Below, one piece after another: positions 36,477 to 46,242 of a DNA stretch of 52,666 nt. This DNA is from an uncultured Prochlorococcus sp. (GTDB taxonomy: Bacteria; Cyanobacteriota; Cyanobacteriia; PCC-6307; Cyanobiaceae), in the NCBI GenBank assembly GCA_902572825.1, contig CACGHD010000008.1:1-52666 (forward strand), in the 5' to 3' direction. Each line of letters starts with the position of its first letter. The first letter of the stretch is position 1. A model generated the notes under the pieces. It had not been told where the DNA came from. It made no database searches and worked only from the letters and a program-made list of their open reading frames with translations. Made by a program: the position numbers and the translations under genes.

Positions 36477-37496
36477 TTAGTTGCTTCCAATAAATGTTTT
36501 GTTGACTATCTTTAATAAAAATTTTTTTATTTTAAAGTCTGGATATAGATTTATGATTTTTCTTATTTTTCCCCTCTTTTTGCTATGACTCCTTACACCT
36601 ATTAATAAATCATAAAAAAAGTTAAAAATGTCTTCTTTACTTTCAAATATCCCAACCCTTTGAGGGGAGCCTTTTTTATCCAGTAATGGCTTAGTTTTTT
36701 CATAAGCTATTTTGTATTCAAACCAAGGAATCGAAGGCCATAGATGATGGATGAGATGGTAATTTTGTCCCATTATTAATAAATTCATAAATTTGCTTGG
36801 ATAAACTCGAGAATTTATCCATTTATTTCTTGATCGAAATGGTCTATGGGGTAAATAATCAAAAAATATTCCTAAAGTGACCCCTACCATTAATGCTGGT
36901 CCGAACCATAAATTATAAATTAAATTCATAAAGTCAAATTTCAAACCTGCCAAGATAATTGTTAAGAATATGGATCTTTCAATTCCCCATTGTAGTAATT
37001 CATATCTTCGCCAGAGTTTTCTTTGAAAGAAAAAAACCTCATGATAAAAAAATCTTGGAGCAATTAGCCAAATTGGACCAAAAGTACTGACAATATGATC
37101 TGGATCATTTTTGGGGTGATTTACGTGAATATGATGTTGTAAATGAACTCTCGTAAAAACTGGAAAGCTAAACCCTAATAGAATAGCTGAGCCATGGCCC
37201 ATTGCTTGATTTATCCAAGGAACTGGATGAGCAGCTTTATGACAGGCATCATGAATAACAGTACCTTCAATATGTAAAGCTAAAAAAGCAGTTGCTACAA
37301 GTAAAGGTAAAGGCCAAACACCTCTGTACCATTGCCATATGCTAAGAAACGCGAGAAAATAACCGCCAAAAAATAAACCTAATGTTGGATTCCAAAAACT
37401 TGGCGGATCTACGTAATTTTTAATCTCTTTTTGCCAATTAAATGTTTTAGAAGAATTAGTATTTTTCGTTGTATTTTTAATGGTTAAGTTTGAAAT
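36477..37496 (-). CDS. crtR: beta-carotene hydroxylase CrtR (fatty-acid-hydroxylase-type diiron membrane enzyme)
   Basis: Hydroxylates beta-carotene to zeaxanthin, a main Prochlorococcus pigment. Histidine boxes are HDACHKAAH, HLQHHIHVNH and HLIHHLWP, with hydrophobic segments between (PLPLLVATAFLALHIEG and others). The first histidine box lies upstream of the first ATG (37202), so the protein must start further up. The frame is open to a TAA at 37512-37514 but has no ATG, GTG or TTG; ATT at 37494-37496 gives ISNLTIKNTTK (339 residues) and sits about 15 bases after the start expected from a -10 box at 37518-37523. I use that ATT provisionally. Confidence 0.82.
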   Translation of the reverse strand: MSNLTIKNTTKNTNSSKTFNWQKEIKNYVDPPSFWNPTLGLFFGGYFLAFLSIWQWYRGVWPLPLLVATAFLALHIEGTVIHDACHKAAHPVPWINQAMGHGSAILLGFSFPVFTRVHLQHHIHVNHPKNDPDHIVSTFGPIWLIAPRFFYHEVFFFQRKLWRRYELLQWGIERSIFLTIILAGLKFDFMNLIYNLWFGPALMVGVTLGIFFDYLPHRPFRSRNKWINSRVYPSKFMNLLIMGQNYHLIHHLWPSIPWFEYKIAYEKTKPLLDKKGSPQRVGIFESKEDIFNFFYDLLIGVRSHSKKRGKIRKIINLYPDFKIKKFLLKIVNKTFIGSN

Positions 37497-37517
37497 CGTT
37501 TCTTTTATTCTTTAAAT

Positions 37518-37523
37518 AATATA
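37518..37523 (-). promoter_or_regulatory. -10 box of crtR
   Basis: TATATT on the minus strand, about 22 bases before the proposed ATT start, so the leader would be very short. There is no clear -35 element; instead a large inverted repeat lies immediately upstream. Confidence 0.4.
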
Positions 37524-37530
37524 ACTAATA

Positions 37531-37619
37531 TTTTAAGATGATTGCATGCTTAAACATAAAAAATTTCTTTTAGGAAATTTTTAGTTCAATTTTAATGTGT
37601 CAAATTAATCATCTTAAGA
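37531..37619. repeat. nested inverted repeats between crtR and tRNA-Leu
   Basis: Outer arms TTAAGATGATT (37533-37543) and AATCATCTTAA (37607-37617) are perfect complements, extendable by two pairs; inside is a second hairpin AAAAATTTC (37559-37567) and GAAATTTTT (37574-37582) with a 6-base loop. The region has no gene otherwise. It could be a cruciform, an operator for crtR or the tRNA, or part of a small RNA. Confidence 0.65.
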
Positions 37620-37665
37620 AAAAAAATTCTTAAAATAAACCTCTTTCAATTATTATTTTATTTAA

Positions 37666-37747
37666 GCGGTCGTGGCGGAATTGGTAGACGCGCGAGTTTT
37701 AGGTACTCGTATCTTCGGGTGTGGGAGTTCAAGTCTCCCCGACCGCA
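37666..37747 (+). tRNA. trnL-UAG: tRNA-Leu (UAG)
   Basis: An 82-base cloverleaf with a 7-pair acceptor (GCGGTCG and CGACCGC), the D-loop GGTAGACGC typical of leucine tRNAs, anticodon stem CGAGT/ACTCG around the loop TTTAGGT, giving anticodon UAG (reads CUA), a class II long variable arm (ATCTTCGGGT) and a T-arm with GTTCAAGTC. The discriminator base is A and CCA is not encoded. I saw no intron. Confidence 0.96.
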
Positions 37748-37818
37748 CTTAAGGAAATTCTGATAGATAGTTTGTTTCTTGATATCAACTCTTATAATTT
37801 AATCAAGAATGGAATTTA

Positions 37819-38268
37819 ATGAATAGTTTGATTTTTTATTTGGGAACTTTTTATATTTTGGTTGGGACCATTTTTCTAACTGTACCGATAATTTATCTTG
37901 AGCTCGGTAAACCAAAAGACTTAATAAAAGCTTTTTTAAATTTATTAACAGGTTTGATATTAATAATTAAACATAAAACACTAGATGAATCATTTTTTGT
38001 AATTTTCCTTTTTTTAACAGTACTAGTTGTTTTTTATCTAGTAGAGCTTTTTTTATCTAGATGGTACCAACTGACAGATAACGAAAAGAAAAAATTAATT
38101 ACCTTTTTGGAGTTTAAAAAAAACTTTTTGAAAATATTAGAATCCATAAACTTGGCATTTGGTGATTTCACGAAACCTTCAAATTTTTTTAATTTTGGTA
38201 GCAATAATAAAAATACAACCCAAAAAAAGTGGGTAAGAAATGATAAAAATGATAATATAAAAGTCTGA
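37819..38268 (+). CDS. Ycf66-like membrane protein
   Basis: A 149-residue protein with three hydrophobic segments (about 3-27, 38-48 with LLTGLILIIK, and 57-77) and a basic, asparagine-rich C-terminus. The order of membrane pairs and the block FLFLTVLVVFYLVELFLSRWYQLTDNEK resemble the Ycf66 family of cyanobacteria and some plastids, whose function is unknown. This is a pattern match by memory, not strong homology. It lies 71 bases downstream of the tRNA and 121 bases before ileS. Confidence 0.65.
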   Translation: MNSLIFYLGTFYILVGTIFLTVPIIYLELGKPKDLIKAFLNLLTGLILIIKHKTLDESFFVIFLFLTVLVVFYLVELFLSRWYQLTDNEKKKLITFLEFKKNFLKILESINLAFGDFTKPSNFFNFGSNNKNTTQKKWVRNDKNDNIKV

Positions 38269-38389
38269 AATCAAATAAATTTTTTCTTTGAAAAATCTCA
38301 AAAAAACTACAGGTCAATTAAGAAAGAATATAATGAACTAGATTTATTTAAATAATTCTTTTGATCACCAATATTTCTCATATCGTGGT

Positions 38390-41296
38390 ATGAAATCTCA
38401 AAATAGCAAAGAACAAAAATCAGACTTTTCCTATAAAGAAACTTTAAATTTACTAAAAACTGACTTTTCAATGCGTGCTAACTCAGTTTTAAGAGAACCC
38501 GAGATTCAGAATTTTTGGGCTAATAATGATATTGATTTCCAATTAGGTTCAAGCAATTCAGGCGAAATATTTACATTACATGATGGCCCTCCTTATGCAA
38601 ATGGAGCTCTTCATATGGGGCATGCCCTTAATAAAGTTTTAAAAGACATAATAAATAAGTACAAAACCTTAAGAGGATTTAGGGTTCATTTTGTACCAGG
38701 TTGGGACTGTCATGGATTACCTATTGAATTAAAAGTTCTTCAGAATTTAAAATCTGATGAAAGAAAGAATCTTGATACTCTAAATTTAAGAAAAAAAGCA
38801 ACAGATTATGCCCATATCCAAATTAATAATCAAAAGGAGGGTTTCAAAAGGTGGGGCATATGGGGAGATTGGAATAACCCTTACTTAACTCTTAAGAAAA
38901 GTTATGAATCTGCTCAGATTGGAGTATTTGGGAAAATGTTTTTAAATGGCTATATATATCGAGGTCTTAAACCCGTGCATTGGAGTCCAAGTTCAAGGAC
39001 TGCACTTGCAGAAGCAGAATTAGAATACCCTGATGAACATTATTCAAAAAGTATTTATGTTTCATTAAAAATCACTAAAATACCTGAGGAAATTCTATTA
39101 AATTTCATCCAGGAAAATATTAATATTAAAAAAGATTTTTTTCAAAATAATTCTTTCATAACTATATGGACTACTACTCCTTGGACCATACCTGCAAATG
39201 AAGCAGTTGCAGTAAATCCAAAAATAAATTACGTTTTTGCTATCGATGAAGAGAAGCGAATTTACCTTTTTGCGAAGGAATTATATTCTGAAATAAGTAA
39301 AAAATTTAATAAAGATTTCAAGGTGTTTTTAGAGGTTAAAGGCTCCAAATTGGAAAATATTGAATATCAACATCCCTCTAAGAATAAAAATTGCAGAATT
39401 GTAATTGGAGGAAATTACATTACTACAGAATCAGGGACTGGAATTGTTCATACTGCGCCAGGTCATGGGATAGATGATTTTACTGTGGGTCAAAAATATG
39501 ATTTACCAATAACATGTATCGTTGATGAAAAAGGTAACTTAAATGAATATTCTGGTCAATTCAAAGGATCAAATGTCTTGAAAGATGCAAATGATTTAAT
39601 TATTGAACATTTAAAAGAAAATAATTTGCTTCTATTACAAGAAAATTATAAGCATAGATATCCGTATGATTGGAGAACCAAAAAACCAACTATTTTTAGG
39701 GCAACAGAACAATGGTTTGCATCTGTAGATGGCTTTAGATCATCTGCATTAAAGGCAATCGAAGATGTTGAATGGATGCCCGAGACTGGAAAGAAAAGAA
39801 TTTATTCTATGGTTGTAGGTAGAGGAGATTGGTGTATTTCTAGACAAAGGTCATGGGGAGTCCCTATTCCAGTTTTTTATAAAAAAAATGGTAATGAGAT
39901 TCTCCTTAACAAAGAGATAATTAATCATATTCAAGAACTTTTTGGTGAACATGGAGCAGATATTTGGTGGGATTGGGATGTTAAGAATCTTTTGCCAGAT
40001 AATTATGCAAAAGAATCAGATCTATGGAAAAAAGGAACAGATACAATGGACGTCTGGTTCGATTCGGGATCTAGCTGGGCCGCAGTATGTGAACTAAGAA
40101 CTGAATTAAAGTATCCAGCAGATCTTTATTTAGAGGGTTCAGATCAACATCGAGGATGGTTTCAGTCTTCTTTGCTAACATCTGTTGCAGTCAATAATAA
40201 ACCTCCATATAAGAAAGTTTTAACTCATGGTTTTGCACTTGATGAAAATGGAAGAAAAATGAGCAAATCTTTGGGAAATGTTGTTGATCCAAATATAATT
40301 ATTAATGGGGGTAATAATAAAAAAACTGATCCTGCTTATGGTGCTGATGTTTTAAGACTATGGGTAAGCTCTGTAGATTATTCGGTAGATGTTCCAATTG
40401 GTTCAAATATACTCAAGCAACTTTCAGACGTTTATAGAAAAGTTCGTAATACTGCGAGATATCTTCTAGGTAATATTCATGATTATGATCCTAAAATTGA
40501 TAGTTTTGAAATTGATCAATTGCCTCTTTTAGATCAATGGATGTTAGGCAGATTAGTTGAGGTTACAGATCAAATATCAAACGCTTATGAAAATTATGAA
40601 TTTTCAAAATTTTTCCAAATTCTGCAAAGTTTTTGTGTTGTAGATCTATCAAATTTTTATTTGGATATTGCGAAGGATAGGTTATATGTAAGTTCTAAAT
40701 CACAATTTAGGAGAAGATCTTGTCAGTTCGTTTTGTCAAAAGTTGTTGAGAATTTAGCCGTACTTATTTCTCCAGTGCTTTGTCATATGGCTGAAGATAT
40801 TTGGCAAAATATTCCATATTCAACTAAAGAAAAATCAGTCTTTCAAAGAGGATGGCCAATATTTTCACAGTCATGGAAGAATCAAATACTTAATGAGCAT
40901 ATTTCAAATTTAAGAAATTTGAGAGTTGAAATTAACAAGGCTATAGAAGGATGTAGGAACAAACAAATAATTGGAGCAGCTTTGGAAACTGAAGTTAATT
41001 ATTTACCTGAAGATAAATCTTTAAAAGATTCGCTTACTTGGCTAAAAGAATTTGGAAATCAAGATGTAGATTTATTTAGGGATTGGCTTATAGTATCAAA
41101 CTTCCAAGTTGTATCCGATTTGGTGGAGAATTCTCTGATTATTGATAACAATGCACTTGGTAAAATTCAAATAAATAAAGCCCAAGGTCAAAAATGTGAT
41201 AGATGTTGGCATTATCAAAAAGAAACTTTTAATGGAATCCAAAATACAAAATTATGCAAAAGATGTTCAAATATTATTAATTTAGAATTTATTTAA
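38390..41296 (+). CDS. ileS: isoleucyl-tRNA synthetase
   Basis: Charges tRNA-Ile. The 968-residue protein is the bacterial/organellar type with class I motifs: [21 protein letters not shown] (HxGH, near 75), the editing domain with [18 protein letters not shown] and [13 protein letters not shown] (about 200-400), [22 protein letters not shown] (KMSKS near 622), the anticodon-binding helical domain, and a C-terminal zinc finger CDRCWHYQ...CKRC (about 935-962). The ATG at 38390 is the only good start. It overlaps the downstream convergent gene by four bases. Confidence 0.97.
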   Translation: MKSQNSKEQKSDFSYKETLNLLKTDFSMRANSVLREPEIQNFWANNDIDFQLGSSNSGEIFTLHDGPPYANGALHMGHALNKVLKDIINKYKTLRGFRVHFVPGWDCHGLPIELKVLQNLKSDERKNLDTLNLRKKATDYAHIQINNQKEGFKRWGIWGDWNNPYLTLKKSYESAQIGVFGKMFLNGYIYRGLKPVHWSPSSRTALAEAELEYPDEHYSKSIYVSLKITKIPEEILLNFIQENINIKKDFFQNNSFITIWTTTPWTIPANEAVAVNPKINYVFAIDEEKRIYLFAKELYSEISKKFNKDFKVFLEVKGSKLENIEYQHPSKNKNCRIVIGGNYITTESGTGIVHTAPGHGIDDFTVGQKYDLPITCIVDEKGNLNEYSGQFKGSNVLKDANDLIIEHLKENNLLLLQENYKHRYPYDWRTKKPTIFRATEQWFASVDGFRSSALKAIEDVEWMPETGKKRIYSMVVGRGDWCISRQRSWGVPIPVFYKKNGNEILLNKEIINHIQELFGEHGADIWWDWDVKNLLPDNYAKESDLWKKGTDTMDVWFDSGSSWAAVCELRTELKYPADLYLEGSDQHRGWFQSSLLTSVAVNNKPPYKKVLTHGFALDENGRKMSKSLGNVVDPNIIINGGNNKKTDPAYGADVLRLWVSSVDYSVDVPIGSNILKQLSDVYRKVRNTARYLLGNIHDYDPKIDSFEIDQLPLLDQWMLGRLVEVTDQISNAYENYEFSKFFQILQSFCVVDLSNFYLDIAKDRLYVSSKSQFRRRSCQFVLSKVVENLAVLISPVLCHMAEDIWQNIPYSTKEKSVFQRGWPIFSQSWKNQILNEHISNLRNLRVEINKAIEGCRNKQIIGAALETEVNYLPEDKSLKDSLTWLKEFGNQDVDLFRDWLIVSNFQVVSDLVENSLIIDNNALGKIQINKAQGQKCDRCWHYQKETFNGIQNTKLCKRCSNIINLEFI

Positions 41297-41601
41297 ATCC
41301 AGTTTTTTCGATTCAAAAAGAAAAAAGAGTTTTGATTTTCTCTCATGAAATTTTCTTCTGATCCTGTGAACGGTGCTTTATAAAGTTTAAAGTTTGTAAT
41401 TATATAAGTAAGTGCTATTACTTTTTTTTCTGAATCTATTTCAATTGGATGAGTTGTTGAGCTACTGTAACCTCTGAAAATAATTATTTCTAATTGTTCT
41501 TTTTGATTTTCTTTAAGAAGGAATCCCTCTAGTTTAAGTATCCTATTAGGTATCTCAGAACTTATTTTTTCAAGACTATTTATTAAATCAAGTTTTGCCA
41601 T
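41293..41601 (-). CDS. conserved cyanobacteria/plastid-type small protein, unknown function
   Basis: A 102-residue beta-rich protein; I start it at [18 protein letters not shown], 27 bases inside the longest open frame (41628), because the shorter form overlaps the upstream gene by 14 rather than 41 bases and looks like the conserved N-terminus. Core features are [32 protein letters not shown] and [13 protein letters not shown] think of a plant/cyanobacterial domain of unknown function for the [11 protein letters not shown] block, but cannot name it surely. Convergent with ileS with four bases shared. Confidence 0.72.
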   Translation of the reverse strand: MAKLDLINSLEKISSEIPNRILKLEGFLLKENQKEQLEIIIFRGYSSSTTHPIEIDSEKKVIALTYIITNFKLYKAPFTGSEENFMRENQNSFFFLNRKNWI

Positions 41602-42211
41602 TTTCTGAGAAGCAGGAGTTTCTTCCATTTTTAGGTAATTTGATTATTGACCATTGAATAAGCCCTAAGATATAGATTAATAGTGAAAATAATCCTAAGA
41701 ATTTTGATATCGTCTGGGTAAAGTTAGCTCCAAAGAAAAAATTAAATAAATTTTTCATAACATTATATAAATTTGAAGAAGGCTGAAGCCATATTGCACA
41801 CGTATCTGAATTAATAAAAGAAAAGCAGTTGAAGTTTTGTAAACTCTGAATAAAGAAATTGAGAGATATAAAAGTTATCGTCCATCTCCATATTTTTGTC
41901 GTTGTGGTAAGGGAGTAAGAAAAATCATATTCTCTTAATTCATCATTAATGTCATTCCAAAACCAAACCGAAAGTGTCATTAATAATGTTGAAATATTTG
42001 TTATTAAAAGAGCAAAATTATACTTTCCTATTAAAAGTAGAAGGCTTATAAAAAATAAAATGGACACTTTCCAATAAATTGATAGAAGTTTAATAACTGC
42101 TTTATTTCTTTTTTTAATTGACCAGAAGGATAGAGTAACAGGAATACCAAGAAGGAAAATTATTGAAAGTTGAAAGGATAGCCAAATAGAAAGTTGATTA
42201 AAAACGTTCAA
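41588..42211 (-). CDS. DUF3177-like membrane protein
   Basis: A 207-residue hydrophobic protein with five or more membrane segments (about 12-30, 45-61, 66-84, 108-125 and 165-185). The TKIWRWTITFISLNFFIQSLQNFNCF segment followed by a cysteine and TCAIWLQPSSNLYN resembles DUF3177 of cyanobacteria. Function is unknown. Its 3' end overlaps the start of the preceding minus-strand small gene, so translation is probably coupled. It is divergent from trmB with a 122-base gap. Confidence 0.72.
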   Translation of the reverse strand: MNVFNQLSIWLSFQLSIIFLLGIPVTLSFWSIKKRNKAVIKLLSIYWKVSILFFISLLLLIGKYNFALLITNISTLLMTLSVWFWNDINDELREYDFSYSLTTTTKIWRWTITFISLNFFIQSLQNFNCFSFINSDTCAIWLQPSSNLYNVMKNLFNFFFGANFTQTISKFLGLFSLLIYILGLIQWSIIKLPKNGRNSCFSENGKT

Positions 42212-42333
42212 AACTTTTTCTTTTTAAACATATAATAATTAAACATCAAACTGTTACTTTTGAAATTACTATTGTCATAGTTATGAATATTATGCATCCT
42301 TATATTATTGCGTAGGAATATATTGATAATTTT

Positions 42334-42963
42334 ATGAGACAGCATGTTAATCCCCTTAGTAGTAATTTCAATCAAATCGAGAGAATACCTTCTTTGGGCG
42401 AAATGTTTGGTGATTCTAAATCGAATCTTCATTTGGATATAGGTTGTGCTGCTGGTGAGTTTCTATTTGATTTAGCTTTAGTTAATTCCAGTTGGAATTA
42501 TTTAGGAATTGAAATCCGTGAGAAATTAGTCCAGAATGCTAAATTAAAAGTGATTGAGAGAGAAATCAAAAATCTATATTTTATATTTGGTAACGCTAAT
42601 AATATTTTGAATGATGTCCAAAATAAATTTATTATCAAAAATTTAAAAAGTATATCTTTTAATTTCCCTGATCCTTGGTTTAAAAAGAAGCATTATAAAA
42701 GGCGTGTAATTCAGCCAGAATTTATTAATATGCTCTCAAATTCATTGCAAAAAGGGACACTAATTTTCATAAAAACAGATGTAAAGGATTTATTCAATTA
42801 TATGGATTGCACTATATCAAGTAATTTTCATTTTAAAACAATTGATAAAAAAGATTTTAATTTTTCCGAAAGTTTTAATCCAGTTAAATTAAAAACTGAT
42901 CGGGAAAAGTATGTGATAGTTAACCAACTTGATATTTATGAAAAAATTTATATAAAAATTTAA
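42334..42963 (+). CDS. trmB: tRNA (guanine-N7-)-methyltransferase
   Basis: Methylates G46 in the variable loop of tRNAs using S-adenosylmethionine. The 209-residue protein has the class I SAM motif [18 protein letters not shown] (near 29-46), [13 protein letters not shown] (motif II, near 53), FGNANNIL and the active-site block [24 protein letters not shown] (near 106-129), and TDREKYV near the end. The ATG at 42334 gives the typical MRQHVNPLS start. Convergent with glmM, four bases between stops. Confidence 0.96.
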   Translation: MRQHVNPLSSNFNQIERIPSLGEMFGDSKSNLHLDIGCAAGEFLFDLALVNSSWNYLGIEIREKLVQNAKLKVIEREIKNLYFIFGNANNILNDVQNKFIIKNLKSISFNFPDPWFKKKHYKRRVIQPEFINMLSNSLQKGTLIFIKTDVKDLFNYMDCTISSNFHFKTIDKKDFNFSESFNPVKLKTDREKYVIVNQLDIYEKIYIKI

Positions 42964-42967
42964 TTCA

Positions 42968-44323
42968 TTATTTATTTAATATTTTATCAATTTCTAAAAT
43001 GAGTTTTTTTGTTATTTCGCTAGATAAAGAATGAACTTTCTTATGATTTTTGGCCTCCACTAGAACTCTCATTACAGGTTCTGTACCGCTAGGCCTTATA
43101 TAAACTCTACAATTGTCCGAATATATTGCCTGAATATTTTTTATAGATTCATCTATTAATATTTTGTTTTCTGGATTTAATTTATTAATATTAAAATCTA
43201 GTTTAATATTAGTTAGTTTTTGAGGAAAAGGTTCGAAACTACTTTTAAGCCAATCATTTAAATTAATATTTTTCTTTTTACAATATTTAGAAATTTGAAG
43301 TGCAGTCAATATCCCATCACCAGAAAAGTTGTTAATTTTTGAAAGTATATGACCTGATTGCTCACCACCTAAAACCGCTTTTTTTTTCTTAATTGCGTCA
43401 TGAACATATTTATCTCCTACATCAGTTCTATATAAAATTCCTCCAATTTTCTTCCAGGAATTTTCAAAACCTAAGTTTGCCATTTGCGTCGATATTAGTA
43501 AATTATTTGTGAGAATTTTTTGTTCCATAAGTTCTCTACCCCAAAGAAAAAGGATATGATCTCCATCAAGAACATTGCCTTTTGAATCAATTCCAATTAC
43601 TCTATCGGCATCCCCATCGAAGCTGAATCCCATATCTGCAGGACTCTCTCTTAATGCTTTTTTTAATGGTTCGAGGTTAGTAGAACCACAATTCATATTA
43701 ATTTTCAAACCATTTTTAGAGTTATTGATAACTTTTACATCGGCACCAAGAGACTGAAAAATTTTTCTTGCGCAAGTTGTCGCTGATCCAAAGCATGTGT
43801 CTAATATTATTCTCAATCCGCTTAAATTTTCTCCATCCATTGTTTGGAGTAGGCTTTTAATATAAGTATCCATAAGATGTTTATTGGCTTTTAGGGGAAC
43901 CACCTTTGTAGGGATTGATATATTTTGTTTTAACTCTTCAATTATTTTTTGAATTTTATTTTCAAAATTCTTATTAATTTTTTGACCATTATGATCAAAA
44001 ATTTTTATACCATTATATTCTGGCGGATTGTGACTTGCAGATATCATAATCCCACTGCTTAGTTTTCCTTCTTTGATTAAATAAGGTATAGCTGGGGTAG
44101 GGCAGATTCCAATATTTATAAATTTTTTACCACTTTCATTGATACCTTGCGTTATGGCCTGAAGCAGAATATCTCCACTAATTCTTGTATCTCTTCCAAT
44201 TAATATTGGATTTTTCTTTTCCAAAGTCAAACCTAGAGCATAACCTACTTTGTAGGCTAGAGAATAAGTCATCTCTTCATTAAATTTTCCTCTTATTCCA
44301 TCAGTTCCAAAGATTGATTGCAT
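42968..44323 (-). CDS. glmM: phosphoglucosamine mutase
   Basis: Converts glucosamine-6-phosphate to glucosamine-1-phosphate for peptidoglycan and lipopolysaccharide. The 451-residue alpha-D-phosphohexomutase has the start FGTDGIRG (5-12), the phosphoserine loop ISASHNPP (Ser97), the metal loop [11 protein letters not shown] (near 240), the sugar loop GGEQSGH (near 322), and the phosphate loop [11 protein letters not shown] (near 415). This motif set matches GlmM rather than phosphoglucomutase. It is divergent from the thioredoxin-like gene. Confidence 0.95.
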   Translation of the reverse strand: MQSIFGTDGIRGKFNEEMTYSLAYKVGYALGLTLEKKNPILIGRDTRISGDILLQAITQGINESGKKFINIGICPTPAIPYLIKEGKLSSGIMISASHNPPEYNGIKIFDHNGQKINKNFENKIQKIIEELKQNISIPTKVVPLKANKHLMDTYIKSLLQTMDGENLSGLRIILDTCFGSATTCARKIFQSLGADVKVINNSKNGLKINMNCGSTNLEPLKKALRESPADMGFSFDGDADRVIGIDSKGNVLDGDHILFLWGRELMEQKILTNNLLISTQMANLGFENSWKKIGGILYRTDVGDKYVHDAIKKKKAVLGGEQSGHILSKINNFSGDGILTALQISKYCKKKNINLNDWLKSSFEPFPQKLTNIKLDFNINKLNPENKILIDESIKNIQAIYSDNCRVYIRPSGTEPVMRVLVEAKNHKKVHSLSSEITKKLILEIDKILNK

Positions 44324-44461
44324 AATTAAATTTCAGTAATCAAAGAAATTTTTGTTAGCTGTTCAATCCATATTTTATCAGTTGATTAAACGCTTATAGA
44401 TTTTAATTCTCTTTATTTGTTTAACTTATTTAAGATATCTTTAGTTAGTGATACCTTAATA

Positions 44462-45007
44462 ATGCAATCTGAAAGTCAAGAGCCAATTTCAAAGATAAAT
44501 TTTAAAAGGATGCTCGTTTTGATTATATCTATTGTTATTTTTTCAGTGCTTTTGTTTAAAAATTTATTTTTTAAATCAACTTATCTTCTAAAAAGTTTTG
44601 GAGAATTATCTGTTAACCCTGAAATAGCTTTTACAAATAATAAACCTACATTTCTGGAATTTTATGCAGAGTGGTGTGAAGTTTGCAAAGAAATGGCTCC
44701 ACAAATTTCTTCTCTTAAAGATGAATATGAAAAAGATATTAATTTTGTTTTTTTAAATGTTGATAATCAAAAATGGGGAAATTACATCCAGAAGTTTTCT
44801 GTCAACGGGATTCCTCAAATTAATCTTTTTGATAAAAAAGGCAATCTAGTATCTACTTTTATTGGTAAACATGATGAAATAAAAATAAGAGAATTTATTA
44901 ATAATTTAGAAAAAGAAGAGAATCCCCATGAGGAAGTTTTTAATGCTGAATTTTCAAAAATTCAAGAAAATAAAAAAAATGAGATTAATCCTCGTAGTCA
45001 TGGATAA
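44462..45007 (+). CDS. txlA: membrane-anchored thioredoxin-like protein (TxlA/HCF164-like)
   Basis: A 181-residue protein: a cytosolic N-terminus, one membrane helix (about residues 17-33, ending before FKSTYLLKSF), and a thioredoxin fold with the redox motif WCEVCKEM (near 74) and cis-proline NGIPQINLFD. The order fits TxlA/HCF164, a lumen-facing thioredoxin-like protein needed for cytochrome b6f biogenesis. I chose the second methionine (44462) over 44417, which would add 15 residues before MQSESQEPIS; both are possible. It lies between glmM (divergent) and thyX (convergent). Confidence 0.85.
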   Translation: MQSESQEPISKINFKRMLVLIISIVIFSVLLFKNLFFKSTYLLKSFGELSVNPEIAFTNNKPTFLEFYAEWCEVCKEMAPQISSLKDEYEKDINFVFLNVDNQKWGNYIQKFSVNGIPQINLFDKKGNLVSTFIGKHDEIKIREFINNLEKEENPHEEVFNAEFSKIQENKKNEINPRSHG

Positions 45008-45010
45008 TTT

Positions 45011-45643
45011 TTACCATCCTAAAGATTTTGATACAATAGGAAAACTTTTTTTAAAAATAGACTTGCAATCCTGAGCGATAGACTTGTGTTCTTTTTGGGT
45101 GCCGTGAGCTGATCTTAAATGAATGTAATGGATCCACGATCTACATGATCCAGACATATAGATTCTTGTTGGAGTAGCTAATGGTAAAACAAATCTCGCA
45201 CATTCTTTGGCTACGCCTTGAGCGAGTAAATCTTCATATAATTTTGATGCAGCTTGAAAATGTAAAACAATTTTTTCATTGAATCTTTTTTTTAACTCAT
45301 CAGGGAGATCAGAGATTGAATTTTGCCTATTTTTGAAATCTTGCCGCCTTAGTTCTGGTAAGGGAATATTACCCAACTGAGAACTATCTGCATATCTCTG
45401 TGAAAATTCCTGGAAAGTAAATGATCTATGTCTTAAAATTTGTGCAGCGATACCTCTGTTGGTTTCTATTTGTAAAGTCATAAATGACTGTTCGAAAACG
45501 CTCCAGTGCTCATTTTTAATGCAATAACTCAATAATTTTGAGTAGTCCTCATTCTCCTGATTTTTTGGGTTGCTAACTCTTGCAATGTAAGCCATTGTTT
45601 TTTCTGCATCAGGAGTTAGCGAAATTAGTTCAACTTTACTCAT
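45011..45643 (-). CDS. thyX: flavin-dependent thymidylate synthase ThyX
   Basis: Makes dTMP from dUMP using FAD and methylene-tetrahydrofolate, without ThyA. The 210-residue protein has the family signature RHRSFTFQEFSQRYADSS (71-88, the RHRx7S motif), LPLATPTRIYMSGSCRSWIHYIHLR with the substrate-binding residues, and the final HGTQKEH block. It is followed by dcd two bases upstream on the same strand, making a nucleotide pair (dcd-thyX) that supplies dUMP and dTMP. Convergent with the thioredoxin-like gene. Confidence 0.96.
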   Translation of the reverse strand: MSKVELISLTPDAEKTMAYIARVSNPKNQENEDYSKLLSYCIKNEHWSVFEQSFMTLQIETNRGIAAQILRHRSFTFQEFSQRYADSSQLGNIPLPELRRQDFKNRQNSISDLPDELKKRFNEKIVLHFQAASKLYEDLLAQGVAKECARFVLPLATPTRIYMSGSCRSWIHYIHLRSAHGTQKEHKSIAQDCKSIFKKSFPIVSKSLGW

Positions 45644-45644
45644 T

Positions 45645-46238
45645 TTAGATTTTCGCTAGAGTCACCTTCTCTGGTTGGTTTTGATATTTACCTCTTCTAT
45701 CTCCATAGGTTGTAGAGCATGGATCGCCTTCAAAAAAGAGTAGTTGGCAAATACCCTCTTCTGCATAAATTCTGCAATCTGCACCAGAACTATTACTAAA
45801 CTCTAAAGTTAGATGACCCTCCCATCCTGCTTCTGCAGGTGTCGTATTAACAATAATTCCAAGTCGTGCGTAAGTACTTTTGCCTATACAGATCACAGTT
45901 ATATTTTCTGGTACTTTCATCTTTTCTAAAGCCACTCCTAAACCATAGGAGTGGGCAGGAAGAATAAAAAAGTCTCCATCATTGTCATGGTGAAGTAAAG
46001 TTTTTTCTAAATTATTAGGATTAAATTTTTTGGGATTCATCACAGTACCAGGGACATGTCTAAAAATTAGGAATTCTTTTGATGAAAGTCTTAAATCATA
46101 TCCATAGGATGAACATCCGTAACTTAAAACTGGCTTTTGTTTTTTGTCAGGTTCAAGATGCCTCACTAAATTTGATTGAAAGGGCTGTATCATTCCTTCC
46201 GAGGCTTTTTGATTTATCCAGAGATCATTTTTTAGCAT
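45645..46238 (-). CDS. dcd: dCTP deaminase
   Basis: Deaminates dCTP to dUTP, the route to dUMP for ThyX. The 197-residue trimeric-dUTPase-fold protein has YGCSSYGYDLRLSSKEF (near 40-56), ILPAHSYGLGVALEKMKVPENI (near 100), the substrate-binding GKSTYARLGI and the conserved AEAGWEGHLTLEFSNSS with the catalytic glutamate. The separate dUTPase step is not in the window; whether this enzyme is the bifunctional type cannot be told. It is four bases from the CobO-like gene and two from thyX, one run of three genes. Confidence 0.94.
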   Translation of the reverse strand: MLKNDLWINQKASEGMIQPFQSNLVRHLEPDKKQKPVLSYGCSSYGYDLRLSSKEFLIFRHVPGTVMNPKKFNPNNLEKTLLHHDNDGDFFILPAHSYGLGVALEKMKVPENITVICIGKSTYARLGIIVNTTPAEAGWEGHLTLEFSNSSGADCRIYAEEGICQLLFFEGDPCSTTYGDRRGKYQNQPEKVTLAKI

Positions 46239-46242
46239 TGTT

